A stretch of 64,000 bases of DNA from Legionella drozanskii LLAP-1 (GTDB taxonomy: Bacteria > Pseudomonadota > Gammaproteobacteria > Legionellales > Legionellaceae): positions 788,904-852,903 of the forward strand of contig NZ_LNXY01000020.1 in assembly GCF_001467585.1 (NCBI RefSeq), given 5' to 3'. The position numbers were made by a program, and so were the translations under genes. The notes below the pieces were generated by a model that was given only the letters and a program-made list of their open reading frames with translations, searched no databases and had not been told where the DNA came from. Positions 32,466 through 42,875 of the stretch are shown in pieces; the stretch's first letter is position 1; every line of letters starts with the position of its first letter.

Positions 32466-32969
32466 TCATTCGTACTGTTCCAAAACTTCGTCAATTTTTT
32501 CAGTGGTCAAGTTCTCGTGATAATTTTTATCGACTTGCATCATTGGTGCATTGACACAAGCACCAAGACATTCAACCGACCGAAGAGTAAATCGACCGTC
32601 TTTTGTTGTCTCACCCAACTGAATTCCCAATTTTTTCTGCAAATGGTTTACAATTTCTGATGAACCACAAAGTTTGCATGAAATATTTGTACAGACATTG
32701 ATTAAATGTCGGCCAGTTGGCTTATGTTCATACATGGTGTAAAAAGATGCCACCTCATACACTGCAATTGGAGGCATTCCTAAATATTCAGCAATAGCAT
32801 CCATCAGCTCTGGTGTTAAATAACCTTTCTCTTCCTGCACTATTCGTAAAGCTGACATTACTGCCGATTGCTTTTCTTCTTTTGGATATTTTGCAATCCA
32901 ATGGTCAATCTCATCCAAACGAGCAGACGATATCAATTGACGAAGTAACTTTGTTGAATTATCGGGCAT
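32466..32969 (-). CDS. nuoE: NADH-quinone oxidoreductase subunit E ([2Fe-2S])
   Basis: 167 residues with a helical N-terminal domain and a thioredoxin-like C-terminal domain. The [2Fe-2S] ligands are in CTNISCKLCG (first two of the set) and CLGACVNAP (last two), as in cluster N1a. It partners NuoF in the NADH dehydrogenase module. A 50-base gap separates it from nuoD. Confidence 0.97.
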   Translation of the reverse strand: MPDNSTKLLRQLISSARLDEIDHWIAKYPKEEKQSAVMSALRIVQEEKGYLTPELMDAIAEYLGMPPIAVYEVASFYTMYEHKPTGRHLINVCTNISCKLCGSSEIVNHLQKKLGIQLGETTKDGRFTLRSVECLGACVNAPMMQVDKNYHENLTTEKIDEVLEQYE

Positions 32970-33019
32970 TCTTTCTAACCTTTAATACGAATTAATCAAA
33001 CGAGAAAATCTCACTTAAT

Positions 33020-34273
33020 TTATCGGTCAATTTCACCAAATACAATGTCTTGGCTTGCCAAGATTGCAACCCCATCTGCAAGCATATGGCCCTTAACCAT
33101 TTCATCTAAACTGGATAAATGAGCAAAACCTGGAGCACGAATTTTCATGCGATATGGCTTATTAGCACCATCCGAGACTAGGTAAATACCAAACTCACCT
33201 TTAGGAGCTTCAACCGCAGAATAAACTTCTCCACGCGGTAAGCAAAACCCTTCAGTAAATAATTTGAAATGATGGATAAGTGCTTCCATATCATGTTTCA
33301 TTTTTTCTCGAGTTGGCGGTACAATTTTATAATCATCTACTTTAACCGGACCAGGATTATTACGCAGCCATTCAATACATTGTCTTACGATCCGATTTGA
33401 TTGGCGTAACTCTTCGACGCGAACCAAATAGCGGTCATAACAGTCTCCTGTTTTTCCGACAGGAATATCAAACTCAACTTTATCATAGGCCGCATAGGGT
33501 TGTTTCTTACGTAAATCCCATGCGACACCTGAGCCTCTCAACATGGGACCTGTAAACCCCCACTCCAAAGCCTGTTCAGGTGACATAACGCCAATATCAA
33601 CAGTACGTTGTTTCCAAATACGATTCTCAGTGAGTAAATTCTCGTACTCATCAACACATTTTGGAAAGCGTTCAGTAAACGCCCATAAAAAATCAAGCAG
33701 GGAACCTTGTCGATCAACATTCAGTTTTTCAACTTCACGATCATTATGCCAACGTGAAGGTTTATATTGTGCCATGGTATCTGGTAGATCTCGAGCGACT
33801 CCACCTGGGCGATAATAAGTTGCATGCATGCGGGCGCCAGAGACTGCTTCGTAGCAATCGAATAAATCTTCACGCTCGCGGAAGCAATATAGGAATACCG
33901 TCATTGCTCCGATATCTAAAGCCACAGCACCTAACCATAATAGATGATTCAGTATTCTTGTCACTTCATCAAATAGAGTACGAATGTATTTTGCTCGCAA
34001 TGGAATATCAATGCCGAGCAATTTTTCGATTGCCCTAACATAGGCATGTTCATTACACATCATGGAAACATAATCTAGCCTATCCATGTAACCAATGCTT
34101 TGAAGATAAGGCTTAGTTTCGACCAATTTTTCCGTAGCTCGGTGTAATAACCCTATGTGTGGATCCGCACGAACAATGGTTTCGCCCTCTAATTCGAGTA
34201 CTAAGCGCAATACACCATGCGCTGCTGGATGTTGAGGACCAAAATTAAGGGTGTAATTTTTTAATTCAATCAT
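33020..34273 (-). CDS. nuoD: NADH-quinone oxidoreductase subunit D
   Basis: 417 residues, the size of a stand-alone 49-kDa-type subunit rather than the NuoCD fusion of E. coli. It is related to the large subunit of NiFe hydrogenases without the metal cysteines. The [15 protein letters not shown] motif, with the histidine that binds quinone, is complete, as is [14 protein letters not shown]. The start overlaps the nuoC stop as ATGA. Confidence 0.98.
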   Translation of the reverse strand: MIELKNYTLNFGPQHPAAHGVLRLVLELEGETIVRADPHIGLLHRATEKLVETKPYLQSIGYMDRLDYVSMMCNEHAYVRAIEKLLGIDIPLRAKYIRTLFDEVTRILNHLLWLGAVALDIGAMTVFLYCFREREDLFDCYEAVSGARMHATYYRPGGVARDLPDTMAQYKPSRWHNDREVEKLNVDRQGSLLDFLWAFTERFPKCVDEYENLLTENRIWKQRTVDIGVMSPEQALEWGFTGPMLRGSGVAWDLRKKQPYAAYDKVEFDIPVGKTGDCYDRYLVRVEELRQSNRIVRQCIEWLRNNPGPVKVDDYKIVPPTREKMKHDMEALIHHFKLFTEGFCLPRGEVYSAVEAPKGEFGIYLVSDGANKPYRMKIRAPGFAHLSSLDEMVKGHMLADGVAILASQDIVFGEIDR

Positions 34274-34956
34274 TTTTCACCCCCGTGATGCTGTATATCA
34301 AGATAGCGATTATCATTACGTATCACTTTAGGCACAAGTATTCTCGGCTCTATATCTACAGGTTCATAAATTACTTTTTGTAAACTAGCATCATAACGCA
34401 TTTCAACATAGCCACTGAGAGGGAAATCTTTACGGAAAGGATGGCCAATAAAACCATAATCCGTAAGAAGTCGTCTTAAATCAGGGTGATCTTCGAACAA
34501 AATACCATACAAATCGTATGCTTCTCGTTCAAACCAATTCGCTGCTTTCCAAATATTATGGACTGAAGGAACAACAAGCTGCGATTCTTCTACAAACACC
34601 TTGACTCGTAGACGCTGATTTAGTTTTGTTGATAATAAATGGTAAACCACGGCAAAGCGAGGTTTAGTCATTGCATAGGCTTTGGCTTCTTGTCGCTCAA
34701 CACCGCGCGAAAATCCACTTTCAGTAGCAGATTCCGTTTCCCAATCGTATTCACCGTACAGTAAATAATCTACCGCACAAATATCGATAAGTTGATCGAA
34801 CGCCAATGCTTCATGCTTGCGCAATTGATATAAAACATCTTTTAAATGCTCAACTTTACATTCAAGTGTAATCTCTTCATTTTCTAATGAAATGCCAGAG
34901 ATTTGCTCATTCAATTCTGTTTTTAATCGTTCAGCCAAGTCTGTTAATTTCGTCAT
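34270..34956 (-). CDS. nuoC: NADH-quinone oxidoreductase subunit C
   Basis: 228 residues, a separate 30-kDa-type subunit. The family signature [40 protein letters not shown] is recognisable across residues of the C-terminal half (written here only as pattern: WFEREAYD, then HPDLRR, then [10 protein letters not shown]). It helps hold NuoD, NuoB and NuoI together. An insertion near residue 75-90 rich in Glu/Ser/Ala is not general in the family. Confidence 0.97.
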   Translation of the reverse strand: MTKLTDLAERLKTELNEQISGISLENEEITLECKVEHLKDVLYQLRKHEALAFDQLIDICAVDYLLYGEYDWETESATESGFSRGVERQEAKAYAMTKPRFAVVYHLLSTKLNQRLRVKVFVEESQLVVPSVHNIWKAANWFEREAYDLYGILFEDHPDLRRLLTDYGFIGHPFRKDFPLSGYVEMRYDASLQKVIYEPVDIEPRILVPKVIRNDNRYLDIQHHGGEK

Positions 34957-34978
34957 CTTTTAGGTACCTGTGCTGGTC

Positions 34979-35455
34979 TTATACTTCAATTACTTTTTTA
35001 CGTCTGATCTTATTCTGCAGCTGAATAATACCGTAAAGCAGGGCTTCAGCAGTTGGTGGGCATCCAGGAACATAGACATCCACAGGTACAATGCGATCAC
35101 AACCACGAACTACTGAATAGGAATAGTGGTAGTAACCACCCCCATTGGCGCAAGAACCCATAGAAATAACCCATCTTGGTTCTGGCATTTGATCATAGAC
35201 TCTGCGTAAAGCAGGGGCCATTTTATTGCACAAAGTTCCAGCCACAATCATAACGTCTGACTGACGTGGACTTGGCCTGAAAATAATACCAAAACGGTCT
35301 AGATCATAACGGGCAGCTCCAACATGCATCATTTCAACAGCGCAGCAAGCCAGACCAAATGTCATTGGCCACATTGAGCCGCTACGTGCCCAACCAAGCA
35401 GCTTATCTACTGATGTTGTAACAAAACCAGTTTTCTGCAATTCAGCAACAGCCAT
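34979..35455 (-). CDS. nuoB: NADH-quinone oxidoreductase subunit B ([4Fe-4S] N2)
   Basis: 158 residues. Cluster N2 ligands are the tandem cysteines in [11 protein letters not shown], one cysteine in [12 protein letters not shown] and one in [12 protein letters not shown]2 is the last iron-sulphur centre before quinone. An AGAGGC ribosome site precedes the ATG. An 83-base gap separates it from nuoA, the largest within the operon. Confidence 0.98.
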   Translation of the reverse strand: MAVAELQKTGFVTTSVDKLLGWARSGSMWPMTFGLACCAVEMMHVGAARYDLDRFGIIFRPSPRQSDVMIVAGTLCNKMAPALRRVYDQMPEPRWVISMGSCANGGGYYHYSYSVVRGCDRIVPVDVYVPGCPPTAEALLYGIIQLQNKIRRKKVIEV

Positions 35456-35538
35456 AGCAAGCCTCTAAAAAATAGTTTGGGTTAACAATAACAACTTCTG
35501 GGTCACTCGATATAACTTTAATAGGAAATTAGAGATAA

Positions 35539-35895
35539 TCACTCCCATTCCAGTGCGCCCCGTTTCCATTCAAAGATAAAGCCAATTACCAACAGGCCAA
35601 GAAAGATCATCACTGCGGAAAAGCCGAACCAACTAATCTTACGTAATACTATAGCCCACGGAACAAAAAAGGCAGTTTCTAAGTCAAATATAATAAATAG
35701 TATAGCAACTAAATAGAATCTTACGTCAAAAGGGATATGAGCATTTTCAAAGGCATCAAAGCCACACTCGTAGGGAGAGTTTTTTGCTTTATCCGGATTA
35801 TGCTTGCTCAACAATGCACCTGCACCTAGCATGACCAGGCCTATTACAAGGGCAAGTATGATAAAAATAAGTATAGGTAAATATAATGATAGCAT
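35539..35895 (-). CDS. nuoA: NADH-quinone oxidoreductase subunit A
   Basis: 118 residues with three membrane helices. The conserved loop [36 protein letters not shown] is present in outline (YECGFD, then [10 protein letters not shown], then FDLE), including the cysteine of the loop that shields the quinone site. It is the first gene of the nuo operon. Only 17 bases lie between its start and the 3' end of a tRNA-Leu gene, so the mRNA 5' end may come from tRNA processing. Confidence 0.98.
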   Translation of the reverse strand: MLSLYLPILIFIILALVIGLVMLGAGALLSKHNPDKAKNSPYECGFDAFENAHIPFDVRFYLVAILFIIFDLETAFFVPWAIVLRKISWFGFSAVMIFLGLLVIGFIFEWKRGALEWE

Positions 35896-35912
35896 TTTTT
35901 TCTCGGATTTAA

Positions 35913-35997
35913 TGGTGCCGAAGGTCGGACTCGAACCGACACGGCTTACGCCACCGCCCCCTCAAGACGGCGTGTCTACCAATTCCACCACTTCGGC
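35913..35997 (-). tRNA. leuU: tRNA-Leu (GAG)
   Basis: 85 bases with encoded CCA. The anticodon arm is CCGTC-TTGAGGG-GGCGG, giving anticodon GAG. A long variable arm (GTGGCGTAAGCCGT region) marks a class II tRNA, and the acceptor stem GCCGAAG/CTTCGGC is perfect. It lies 8 bases after the secG stop codon and 17 bases before nuoA, the same secG-leuU neighbourhood seen in E. coli. Confidence 0.97.
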
Positions 35998-36005
35998 TTG
36001 TTTAG

Positions 36006-36335
36006 TTATTGTTTTCCGCTTGTACTGCTATCAACCGGTACTGGAACTTTTGATTCCGGTACAGTGGTTTGTTGAGGTATGACTTGTTGCTCTGTTTTTT
36101 GGTATTGAGAGGATACCAAATAAGAAAGAGACAAGCTTGTGACAAAAAAAGTCAAAGCCAAACCACCGGTTAATTTAAATAAAAATGTTCCTGTACCTTG
36201 GCTACCGAACACTGTATTTGATGCGCCGGAACCAAATGCGGCACCGATGTCGGCACCTTTACCATGCTGTATTAAAACTAATGCTATCAAAATGATAGCT
36301 ACCAGCACGTGAACGATTAAAATCAATTGATACAT
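36006..36335 (-). CDS. secG: Protein translocase subunit SecG
   Basis: 109 residues with two membrane helices (about 2-22 and 52-72), joined by the conserved loop [17 protein letters not shown], followed by a Gln/Pro/Val/Ser-rich tail. SecG associates with SecYE and improves protein export. Its start codon lies 13 bases inside the end of tpiA, so the two genes overlap and are probably translated together. It precedes tRNA-Leu. Confidence 0.95.
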   Translation of the reverse strand: MYQLILIVHVLVAIILIALVLIQHGKGADIGAAFGSGASNTVFGSQGTGTFLFKLTGGLALTFFVTSLSLSYLVSSQYQKTEQQVIPQQTTVPESKVPVPVDSSTSGKQ

Positions 36336-37072
36336 TTTACGATTTCCACAAACTGTTGTGCATTAAGGGACGCACCACCAACTAAGCCGCCATCTACGTC
36401 TGGCATAGTAAATAATGAAGCAGCATTTTTTTCATTTACACTGCCGCCATATAAAATTGACAAATGACGCGCATCGTCCTGGTCTAATTCAGCGACTAGC
36501 GATCTAATTGCCGCATGAACTTCCTGTGCTTGCTCAGGTGAGGCTGTTTGCCCCGTTCCAATTGCCCAAACTGGCTCATAGGCTATCACGCAATTTTTAA
36601 AACAATCCTTGCCATGCTCTGTAACTGCAAGCAGTTGTCTAGCAAGAACTTGCTCCGTAAACCCTTGTTCTCGCTCTTCTAGGGTTTCGCCCACACAAAG
36701 AACCGGTATCATACCATGTTCTTTTACATGGTGGAATTTATCAGCAACAAATTTTTCACTCTCACCAAATAAACGTCTTCGCTCAGAATGTCCAACTAAA
36801 ATATAACGGCAATCATAGTCTTGTAGCATTGGAGCTGATAACTCTCCTGTAAATGCGCCGGCTTCTTTGGGATAGACATTTTGCGCGCCCCATTTAATTG
36901 GGCTTTTACATAAATATTCTTTAACCATGGGAATATAAATCGACGGCGGGAGTACCACACAATCGACAGATGTTTGCTGATCCAATAAACTCAGTAGCTG
37001 TTTTAATAAAGAACTGACCTGCTCGATCCGGCCATTCATCTTCCAATTACCTGCTACAATTTTTTGTCTCAT
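36323..37072 (-). CDS. tpiA: Triosephosphate isomerase
   Basis: 249 residues. The catalytic residues are visible: Lys11 in AGNWKMNG, His95 in VGHSERR and Glu166 in [11 protein letters not shown], the PROSITE-type signature. The phosphate-gripping YGGSVNEKN and GGLVGGASL stretches are also intact. It interconverts dihydroxyacetone phosphate and glyceraldehyde 3-phosphate. Its placement between glmM and secG departs from the E. coli order but is seen in relatives such as Coxiella as far as I recall. The 274-base gap upstream contains no gene, only CTTTAAT/ATTAAAG (37182-37210) and a plus-strand run of eight T near 37235. Confidence 0.97.
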   Translation of the reverse strand: MRQKIVAGNWKMNGRIEQVSSLLKQLLSLLDQQTSVDCVVLPPSIYIPMVKEYLCKSPIKWGAQNVYPKEAGAFTGELSAPMLQDYDCRYILVGHSERRRLFGESEKFVADKFHHVKEHGMIPVLCVGETLEEREQGFTEQVLARQLLAVTEHGKDCFKNCVIAYEPVWAIGTGQTASPEQAQEVHAAIRSLVAELDQDDARHLSILYGGSVNEKNAASLFTMPDVDGGLVGGASLNAQQFVEIVKCIN

Positions 37073-37346
37073 TTTACCCCCAGCTGTGCTTCATAGGGGT
37101 TGGTCTTTTGCGAAATTAATGGTGCTTATTGTTGTATCAGACCTATGTTCAAACAAACCATTCATCCCGGATTCCCTATGGCTTTAATCGGGCCGGACTA
37201 TACATTAAAGTCTTAGGAAATCCTAGTCTTGAGGGTTTTTTTTATTAAATACGAAGCTAAGCCGTGTATTATTAGCCCGAACTGATCTTCATTAGGCCAT
37301 TCTTAGATCTGCAGTCATCCTCGGTCCATTGCTGTGAGTTTCTGGG

Positions 37347-38693
37347 TTAAATGCTTTTTTCAAAGTGGATAATCTCATCACTTAAGCGCTGTGCGTGAGA
37401 TTGTACTTCTTTACTGTTCTGGCCTTCTACCATCACTCTCAACATAGGTTCAGTGCCTGACGGACGCAATAAAACACGACCCTCTCCTTCTAGCTGATTA
37501 GACAGCGTAGTAACCATTTCAATTACTTTGGGATTAGTTGCCAATACTTGTGCATTTTCTGTTTTGATATTGATTAATGTTTGAGGTAATAACTGTATCC
37601 CATCGCATAATTCTGCTAAAGATTTTTCTTGCTTAACCATGCATGAAAGTACTTGTAGAGCAGCGATAATACCGTCTCCCGTCGTTGTTTTATCAAGACA
37701 GACGATATGGCCAGAAGGTTCTCCTCCAATTTTCCAATCCCGTTCTTTTAAAGTTTCTAGTACATAACGATCGCCCACTTTCGTACGCAAAAACTGAATC
37801 CCAAGCTCTTTAATTGCTTTCTCTAATCCAAAATTACTCATCATGGTTCCTACAACACCACCGTGTAAATGCTCTCGCTGATGACGTTCTTTCGCGATAA
37901 TATAGAGAATTTGATCACCATCAACCGTATGACCTTCAGCATCGACTAAGATCAATCGATCTCCATCTCCATCGAGGGCAACCCCAATATCCGCTTTGGT
38001 TTGCAAAACAAGTTCACGCATCGATTCTGGGGAAGTGGAACCACATTTTTCATTGATATTAAATCCATCAGGCTTATTGCCCATGGTAATAACTTCGGCT
38101 CCCAATTCACTAAATACATTAGGTGCGATGTGATAAGTTGCACCATTTGCACAATCCACTACAATTTTTAAACCTGACAATCGTGTTAATGAGGGGATGG
38201 TTGATTTACAAAATTCAATATAACGACCAGGAGCATCTTTAATGCGAGTTGTTTTCCCTAATTTAGCAGAGGTAACCGTTTGTAGAGGTTTTTCGATTTC
38301 ATTTTCTATCGCAAGCTCCATTGTATCAGGTAATTTCGCCCCGTCTGCTGAGAAAAATTTTATTCCATTATCTTCGAATAGATTATGGGAAGCACTAATA
38401 ACAATACCTGCGTTGGCACGAAGGGTTTGTGTTAAGTAGGCAATTGCAGGGGTAGGCATTGGTCCAAGCAAGCAAACATCAATGCCTGCAGCAGAAAGGC
38501 CTGCTTCCAGCGCGGACTCCAACATATAACCAGATACACGTGTATCTTTACCGATAATAATTTTTTTACGCTTCCCATTGGCAAGGACTCGACCGACGGC
38601 CCATCCAAGTTTTAAGACGAATTCAGGATTAATATTCGATAAACCAACCCGGCCGCGGATTCCATCTGTACCAAAATATTTTCGCTGACTCAT
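37347..38693 (-). CDS. glmM: Phosphoglucosamine mutase
   Basis: 448 residues. The phosphoserine of the active site is Ser102 in [12 protein letters not shown], the magnesium loop is DGDGDR, the sugar-binding loop GGEPSGH, and the phosphate-binding stretch [15 protein letters not shown]. The N-terminal FGTDGIRG is the family signature. It converts glucosamine 6-phosphate to the 1-phosphate for peptidoglycan and lipopolysaccharide precursors. Its ATG shares a base with the folP stop, a tight pair as in E. coli. Confidence 0.98.
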   Translation of the reverse strand: MSQRKYFGTDGIRGRVGLSNINPEFVLKLGWAVGRVLANGKRKKIIIGKDTRVSGYMLESALEAGLSAAGIDVCLLGPMPTPAIAYLTQTLRANAGIVISASHNLFEDNGIKFFSADGAKLPDTMELAIENEIEKPLQTVTSAKLGKTTRIKDAPGRYIEFCKSTIPSLTRLSGLKIVVDCANGATYHIAPNVFSELGAEVITMGNKPDGFNINEKCGSTSPESMRELVLQTKADIGVALDGDGDRLILVDAEGHTVDGDQILYIIAKERHQREHLHGGVVGTMMSNFGLEKAIKELGIQFLRTKVGDRYVLETLKERDWKIGGEPSGHIVCLDKTTTGDGIIAALQVLSCMVKQEKSLAELCDGIQLLPQTLINIKTENAQVLATNPKVIEMVTTLSNQLEGEGRVLLRPSGTEPMLRVMVEGQNSKEVQSHAQRLSDEIIHFEKSI

Positions 38694-39580
38694 TATGTTG
38701 CCCTCGCCTTATTATTTACCCCCGCCCCATCAATGGCCTGTACCATGGTTAGCGCCTGATTAGTCTCAGCAATATCATGAGTTCTAATCATTGCGACTCC
38801 ATTTAGCGCACTATACACCGCGACTGCCAATCCTCCGGCTAATCGCTTATCGACAGGGGTGTTAAGAATTACTCCAAGAGTGCTTTTACGTGAAACACCA
38901 ATCATCACCGGCAAATTGTGTCGCTGGAATTTCGTCAATTGATTTATAATGCGCATATTATGCTGAGACGTTTTTCCAAAACCAAAACCTGGATCAAGTA
39001 TTATATTTTTACGTTTTATCCCAGCAGCTAAGCATGTTTCTATGCGCTGCTGGAAAAAACTATTAATTTCATCCACTACATCTTGTGTATATTGAGGATT
39101 AGTTTGCATATCCTGCGGAGCTCCTTGCATATGCATTAAACAAAGAGGCACATCTAATTCAACCGCCATCGCTAATGACTCATCAGATTGAAAACCAGAT
39201 ATATCATTAATTATAGATGCCCCTGCATATACAGCTTCATGCATTACTTGTGCCTTTTTTGTATCAATTGATATGCAAATGTCGCTTTCTTTACGTAGTT
39301 GTTTAATGACAGGGATTACTCTAGACAATTCCTCGTTACAGCTTATAGCCTGAGATCCTGGTCTTGTGGATTCCCCACCAATATCAATGAGGTCAGCACC
39401 TTGTGCAATCATTGCAAGTGCTCGTTCCAGTGCAGATTCCGGTTGAAAATACTGTCCACCATCTGAAAATGAATCCGGAGTAACATTAAGCACCCCCATA
39501 ATGAGAGGCCTTTGTCGTTTATTGGTTAACCTAAATGGGCTATACGATTCACACCATTGCTTAAATTGCGCTGTATTCAC
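38693..39580 (-). CDS. folP: Dihydropteroate synthase
   Basis: 295 residues starting at GTG 39580. The enzyme condenses para-aminobenzoate with dihydropterin pyrophosphate in folate synthesis and is the target of sulphonamides. Both signatures are present: [15 protein letters not shown] and the [16 protein letters not shown] loop, as are DPGFGFGKT and GVSRKS. The start has GAGAG upstream. It follows ftsH with a strong terminator between, so part of its expression should come from a promoter after that terminator or from readthrough. Confidence 0.97.
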   Translation of the reverse strand: MNTAQFKQWCESYSPFRLTNKRQRPLIMGVLNVTPDSFSDGGQYFQPESALERALAMIAQGADLIDIGGESTRPGSQAISCNEELSRVIPVIKQLRKESDICISIDTKKAQVMHEAVYAGASIINDISGFQSDESLAMAVELDVPLCLMHMQGAPQDMQTNPQYTQDVVDEINSFFQQRIETCLAAGIKRKNIILDPGFGFGKTSQHNMRIINQLTKFQRHNLPVMIGVSRKSTLGVILNTPVDKRLAGGLAVAVYSALNGVAMIRTHDIAETNQALTMVQAIDGAGVNNKARAT

Positions 39581-39600
39581 GGATCTCTCAACAACAAAAA

Positions 39601-39632
39601 ACCATCAAGTTTGTTTTAGTAAACTTGATGGT
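39601..39632 (-). terminator. Rho-independent terminator of ftsH
   Basis: Perfect 12-bp stem ACCATCAAGTTT/AAACTTGATGGT with an 8-base loop. On the minus strand it is followed by six T residues. It begins 21 bases after the ftsH stop and ends 21 bases before the folP start. Confidence 0.9.
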
Positions 39633-39652
39633 AAGAATTAAAAATTAGAATT

Positions 39653-41569
39653 CTAAGATGAGTGTTCACCAGCTGGGTGATCGATTGTTTTACCATTGAC
39701 TGGTTTAGACGTAGTGTCTTCACCTTTTTTATCATGATCCAATTTTTTTGGAGCTTCCCAATCTTCGGGTGGAGAAGGAGCTTGGCCTGCCATGATTTCT
39801 GCAATTTGCTTAGCATCAATGGTTTCATACTTGATCAAGCCTTCGGCCATCATGTGTAATTTATCCATATTGGCCAGAAGAAGTTCTTTCGCTCGCTGAT
39901 AGTTTCTATCAACGATCTGTCTGACTTCTTCATCGATTTGCTGAGCGGTTTTATCAGAAATTTCTTTATGCTGACTTACAGATCTGCCCAAAAATACTTC
40001 ACCTTCTTCTTCACCAAAAGTAAGAGGCCCAAGATTGGAGAGACCCCAGGTAGTAACCATTTTTCGTGATATTTCGGTAGCACGCATAATATCGTTGGAC
40101 GCCCCTGTCGTTACACTTTCGCCACCAAAAATCAGCTCTTCAGCGATACGACCACCAAATAAACTGGATAATTGACTTTCCAAACGTCTCTTAGAATGGC
40201 TGTAACGATCTTGCTCGGGCAAAAACATGGTCACTCCGAGAGCACGACCACGAGGAATAATGGTAACTTTGTAGACAGGATCGTGTTCGGGCACTAACAA
40301 ACCAACAATAGCATGACCTGCTTCGTGGTATGCTGTTAATTTTTTCTCATTTTCGTCCATAACCATGGAACGACGCTCGGCACCCATCATGATTTTGTCT
40401 TTTGCTTTATCAAGTTCAACGATGCTTACTTTACGTTTGTTCGATCGTGCGGCAAATAAGGCTGCTTCGTTTACAAGATTTGCCAAATCAGCACCAGAAA
40501 AACCTGGAGTTCCACGAGCAATAGGTAGAATTTCAACGTTTTTATCGATGGGAACTTTTTGCAAATGCACTTTAAGAATCTGTTCGCGGCCACGTATGTC
40601 AGGTAAAGGGACTACAACTTGACGGTCAAAACGACCTGGTCGCAATAGGGCTGGGTCAAGTACATCAGGACGGTTCGTTGCAGAGACTACGATAACCCCT
40701 TCATTTCCTTCAAAACCATCCATCTCGACTAGTAATTGGTTAAGCGTTTGTTCACGCTCATCATGTCCGCCACCAAGCCCTGCGCCACGATGACGTCCTA
40801 CCGCATCAATTTCATCGATAAAGATAATACAAGGGGCATGTTTTTTAGCTTGTTCGAACATGTCACGCACACGGGAAGCACCCACACCCACAAACATTTC
40901 CACGAAATCTGAACCTGAAATGGTGAAAAAAGGAACTTTTGCTTCACCTGCAACTGCTTTAGCGAGTAAGGTTTTACCGGTTCCAGGGGGTCCAATGAGC
41001 AAAACACCGCGGGGAATACGTCCGCCAAGATTTTGGAATTTCGTTGGATCACGTAGAAAATCAACTAATTCTTTCACTTCTTCTTTCGCTTCATCGACAC
41101 CAGCAACATCAGCAAAAGTGATTTTAACCTGATCCTCACCCAGTAAGCGTGCCCGTGAGCGGCCAAATGACATCGCACCTCGTCCACCGCCTCCTTGCAT
41201 CTGGCGCATAAAAAATACCCAAACGCCAATCAGGAGTAACATGGGGAACCAATTGATAAAGAGATGCAACAAGAAGCTTTCTTGTTGTTTTTCTTGGCCA
41301 CTGACATCAACTTTAGATTTTAATAATTCGCCCAATAAAGCATCATCTTGCATGGGCATATAAGTTACAAATCGATGATTATTCTTTGTAACTCCTTTAA
41401 TAACTTTAGAATCCTCGATGGTCACAGAGTTAACCATGCCTTGATCAACTTCTTTTAGGAATTCACTATAGGAAAGCTTTTCGGCTGAGGTATGGCGTGG
41501 ACCAAAATTACTGAATACCGAGACCAGTACGATAGCTATTATTAGCCACAAAAATAAATTTTTTACCAT
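39653..41569 (-). CDS. ftsH: ATP-dependent zinc metalloprotease FtsH
   Basis: 638 residues from the ATG at 41569; a TTG three codons upstream is in frame, but [15 protein letters not shown] is the usual N-terminus. Two membrane helices (about 4-24 and 98-118) flank a periplasmic domain. The AAA+ domain has Walker A GPPGTGKT at 193-200, Walker [10 protein letters not shown] and the second region of homology. The zinc site HEAGH is at 415-419. It degrades membrane and regulatory proteins, including, in E. coli, LpxC and sigma-32. The tail is acidic and Lys/Pro-rich. Confidence 0.98.
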   Translation of the reverse strand: MVKNLFLWLIIAIVLVSVFSNFGPRHTSAEKLSYSEFLKEVDQGMVNSVTIEDSKVIKGVTKNNHRFVTYMPMQDDALLGELLKSKVDVSGQEKQQESFLLHLFINWFPMLLLIGVWVFFMRQMQGGGGRGAMSFGRSRARLLGEDQVKITFADVAGVDEAKEEVKELVDFLRDPTKFQNLGGRIPRGVLLIGPPGTGKTLLAKAVAGEAKVPFFTISGSDFVEMFVGVGASRVRDMFEQAKKHAPCIIFIDEIDAVGRHRGAGLGGGHDEREQTLNQLLVEMDGFEGNEGVIVVSATNRPDVLDPALLRPGRFDRQVVVPLPDIRGREQILKVHLQKVPIDKNVEILPIARGTPGFSGADLANLVNEAALFAARSNKRKVSIVELDKAKDKIMMGAERRSMVMDENEKKLTAYHEAGHAIVGLLVPEHDPVYKVTIIPRGRALGVTMFLPEQDRYSHSKRRLESQLSSLFGGRIAEELIFGGESVTTGASNDIMRATEISRKMVTTWGLSNLGPLTFGEEEGEVFLGRSVSQHKEISDKTAQQIDEEVRQIVDRNYQRAKELLLANMDKLHMMAEGLIKYETIDAKQIAEIMAGQAPSPPEDWEAPKKLDHDKKGEDTTSKPVNGKTIDHPAGEHSS

Positions 41570-41630
41570 GTCGTTCAAAGCATTGACCTCAATTGTGACG
41601 TATTTCTACGACGTTAGAACGATAAAGTTA

Positions 41631-42251
41631 CTATAAATTATAGCCCTTAGCTAGCAAATAGGTTTCGCGCGAACGAGACCGTGAAGCTAAAGGCTTACGA
41701 ATAACGACCTGCTTAAACTGAGCACGCGCTTGTTTAATGAGTTCGTCAAATCCAGCTCCGTGAAAAACCTTCATAAGCATGGCTCCTCCAGGTTTTAGCA
41801 TTTTATTACCAAAATCAAAAGCCAACTCAGCCAAATACATAGCCCTTGGAATATCAACTGCCGCTGTACCACTCATATTTGGGGCCATATCCGATAAAAG
41901 CAAGTCTACTCCGTGTTCTGGTACTAAATTAATTAATTCTTGGAGGACCGAATCCTCCCGAAAATCACCCTGAATAAAACTCACTTCGGGTAAAGCATCC
42001 ATGGGCAGTATATCTAATGCAATAATGATACCACGACCATCTAGTTTTTCTGCAATGTACTGTGTCCATCCTCCGGGAGCGGCCCCCAAATCGACCACTG
42101 TCATGCCAGGTTTTAGCAAATGCTCTTTTTCATCGACTTCTTTTAGCTTATACACAGCCCGACTTCGATAACCTTCAGCCTGAGCTTTTTTGACATAGAT
42201 ATCATCAAAATGTTCATGTAACCAGCGTTTACTACTTTTAGTGCGAGGCAT
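41631..42251 (-). CDS. rlmE: 23S rRNA 2'-O-ribose methyltransferase E (RlmE/FtsJ)
   Basis: 206 residues from the ATG at 42251. The open frame extends 39 codons further, but that region overlaps the divergent yhbY gene, and [17 protein letters not shown] is the family N-terminus. The K-D-K-E catalytic tetrad is visible (AVYKLKE, LSDMAPN, LMKVFHG, SRETYLL), with SAM-binding DLGAAPGGW. It methylates U2552 of 23S rRNA. A TATAAT lies only 7 bases before the ATG, so the transcript could have an unusually short leader. Confidence 0.96.
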   Translation of the reverse strand: MPRTKSSKRWLHEHFDDIYVKKAQAEGYRSRAVYKLKEVDEKEHLLKPGMTVVDLGAAPGGWTQYIAEKLDGRGIIIALDILPMDALPEVSFIQGDFREDSVLQELINLVPEHGVDLLLSDMAPNMSGTAAVDIPRAMYLAELAFDFGNKMLKPGGAMLMKVFHGAGFDELIKQARAQFKQVVIRKPLASRSRSRETYLLAKGYNL

Positions 42252-42351
42252 AACCGTTATTATACAGAAAGGAAATAGTGCATGATACTTAATTTTACTA
42301 CCTTTTCCCAGAAAAACGTGCAATAATCCGCCATTTCTGCGATTAACCCAC

Positions 42352-42624
42352 ATGAATACAGCATTCAAGCAAGCTTTAAAAGCTAAAGCACATCATTTAA
42401 AACCAGTCATTCTTATAGGCGCTAAAGGTCTCACAGCTGCAGTTATTGAGGAAACTAACGTTGCCTTAATCGCGCATGAACTTATTAAAGTAAAAATTAA
42501 TGGGGCTGAAAAAAAGGACAGGCAGCATATGGCGACAGAACTTTGTTCTCAATTGCAGGCTGAGCTGGTCCAGCTTATTGGAAATACGGCAATTATTTAC
42601 CGCAAGAACGAAGAAAAGAGTTAA
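42352..42624 (+). CDS. yhbY: YhbY-family CRM-domain RNA-binding protein
   Basis: 90 residues, a single CRM domain with the [12 protein letters not shown] motif that replaces the GxxG loop and a [14 protein letters not shown] stretch. YhbY associates with pre-50S ribosomes in E. coli. It is divergent from rlmE, just as in E. coli, so both may use the roughly 100-base gap as a shared promoter region. Its start ATG lies within the longer but rejected rlmE open frame. Confidence 0.94.
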   Translation: MNTAFKQALKAKAHHLKPVILIGAKGLTAAVIEETNVALIAHELIKVKINGAEKKDRQHMATELCSQLQAELVQLIGNTAIIYRKNEEKS

Positions 42625-42802
42625 TTGTTGCCCCTCGTTCACTGGAAGTTCATTGATTCTTATACTTTCTGTCGAGAGCCTAGATCTACACCTTTCCTGA
42701 ATCGGTGCTGACGCAAGATTTTTCTTGAGGATCTCCTCCCACAACTTGAGCATCGCTTGGCTCTCCGCAAATCGGAGGCCAGATTCAACCCTTGTAATCA
42801 CA

Positions 42803-42842
42803 AAGACAGGTTGCCCCTTGTAAATGATAATGATTATCATTT
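42803..42842 (+). promoter_or_regulatory. Fur box and candidate promoter of the siderophore gene
   Basis: AAATGATAA (42822-42830) and TTATCATTT (42834-42842) form a perfect inverted repeat around TGA and match the GATAATGAT-type Fur consensus. A likely -35 AAGACA (42803-42808) and -10 GATAAT (42826-42831), 17 bases apart, would place the Fur site over the -10, so iron-bound Fur would block transcription. Promoter assignment is inferred; the Fur site is strong by pattern. Confidence 0.85.
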
Positions 42843-42875
42843 ATATTAACTCCATTACTATCTTTGGGAGTAAAT

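Noticed and set aside
37182-37245. Possible terminator before tpiA
   Set aside because: A T-run of eight follows a weak hairpin on the plus strand, but no plus-strand gene ends there, so its role is unclear and I did not list it as a terminator.
42252-42368. 39-codon N-terminal extension of rlmE
   Set aside because: It overlaps the divergent yhbY gene and has no family similarity; [10 protein letters not shown] is the normal start.
42466-42840. 124-codon minus-strand open frame over yhbY and the Fur region
   Set aside because: Antisense to yhbY and to the promoter of the siderophore gene; no coding signs.
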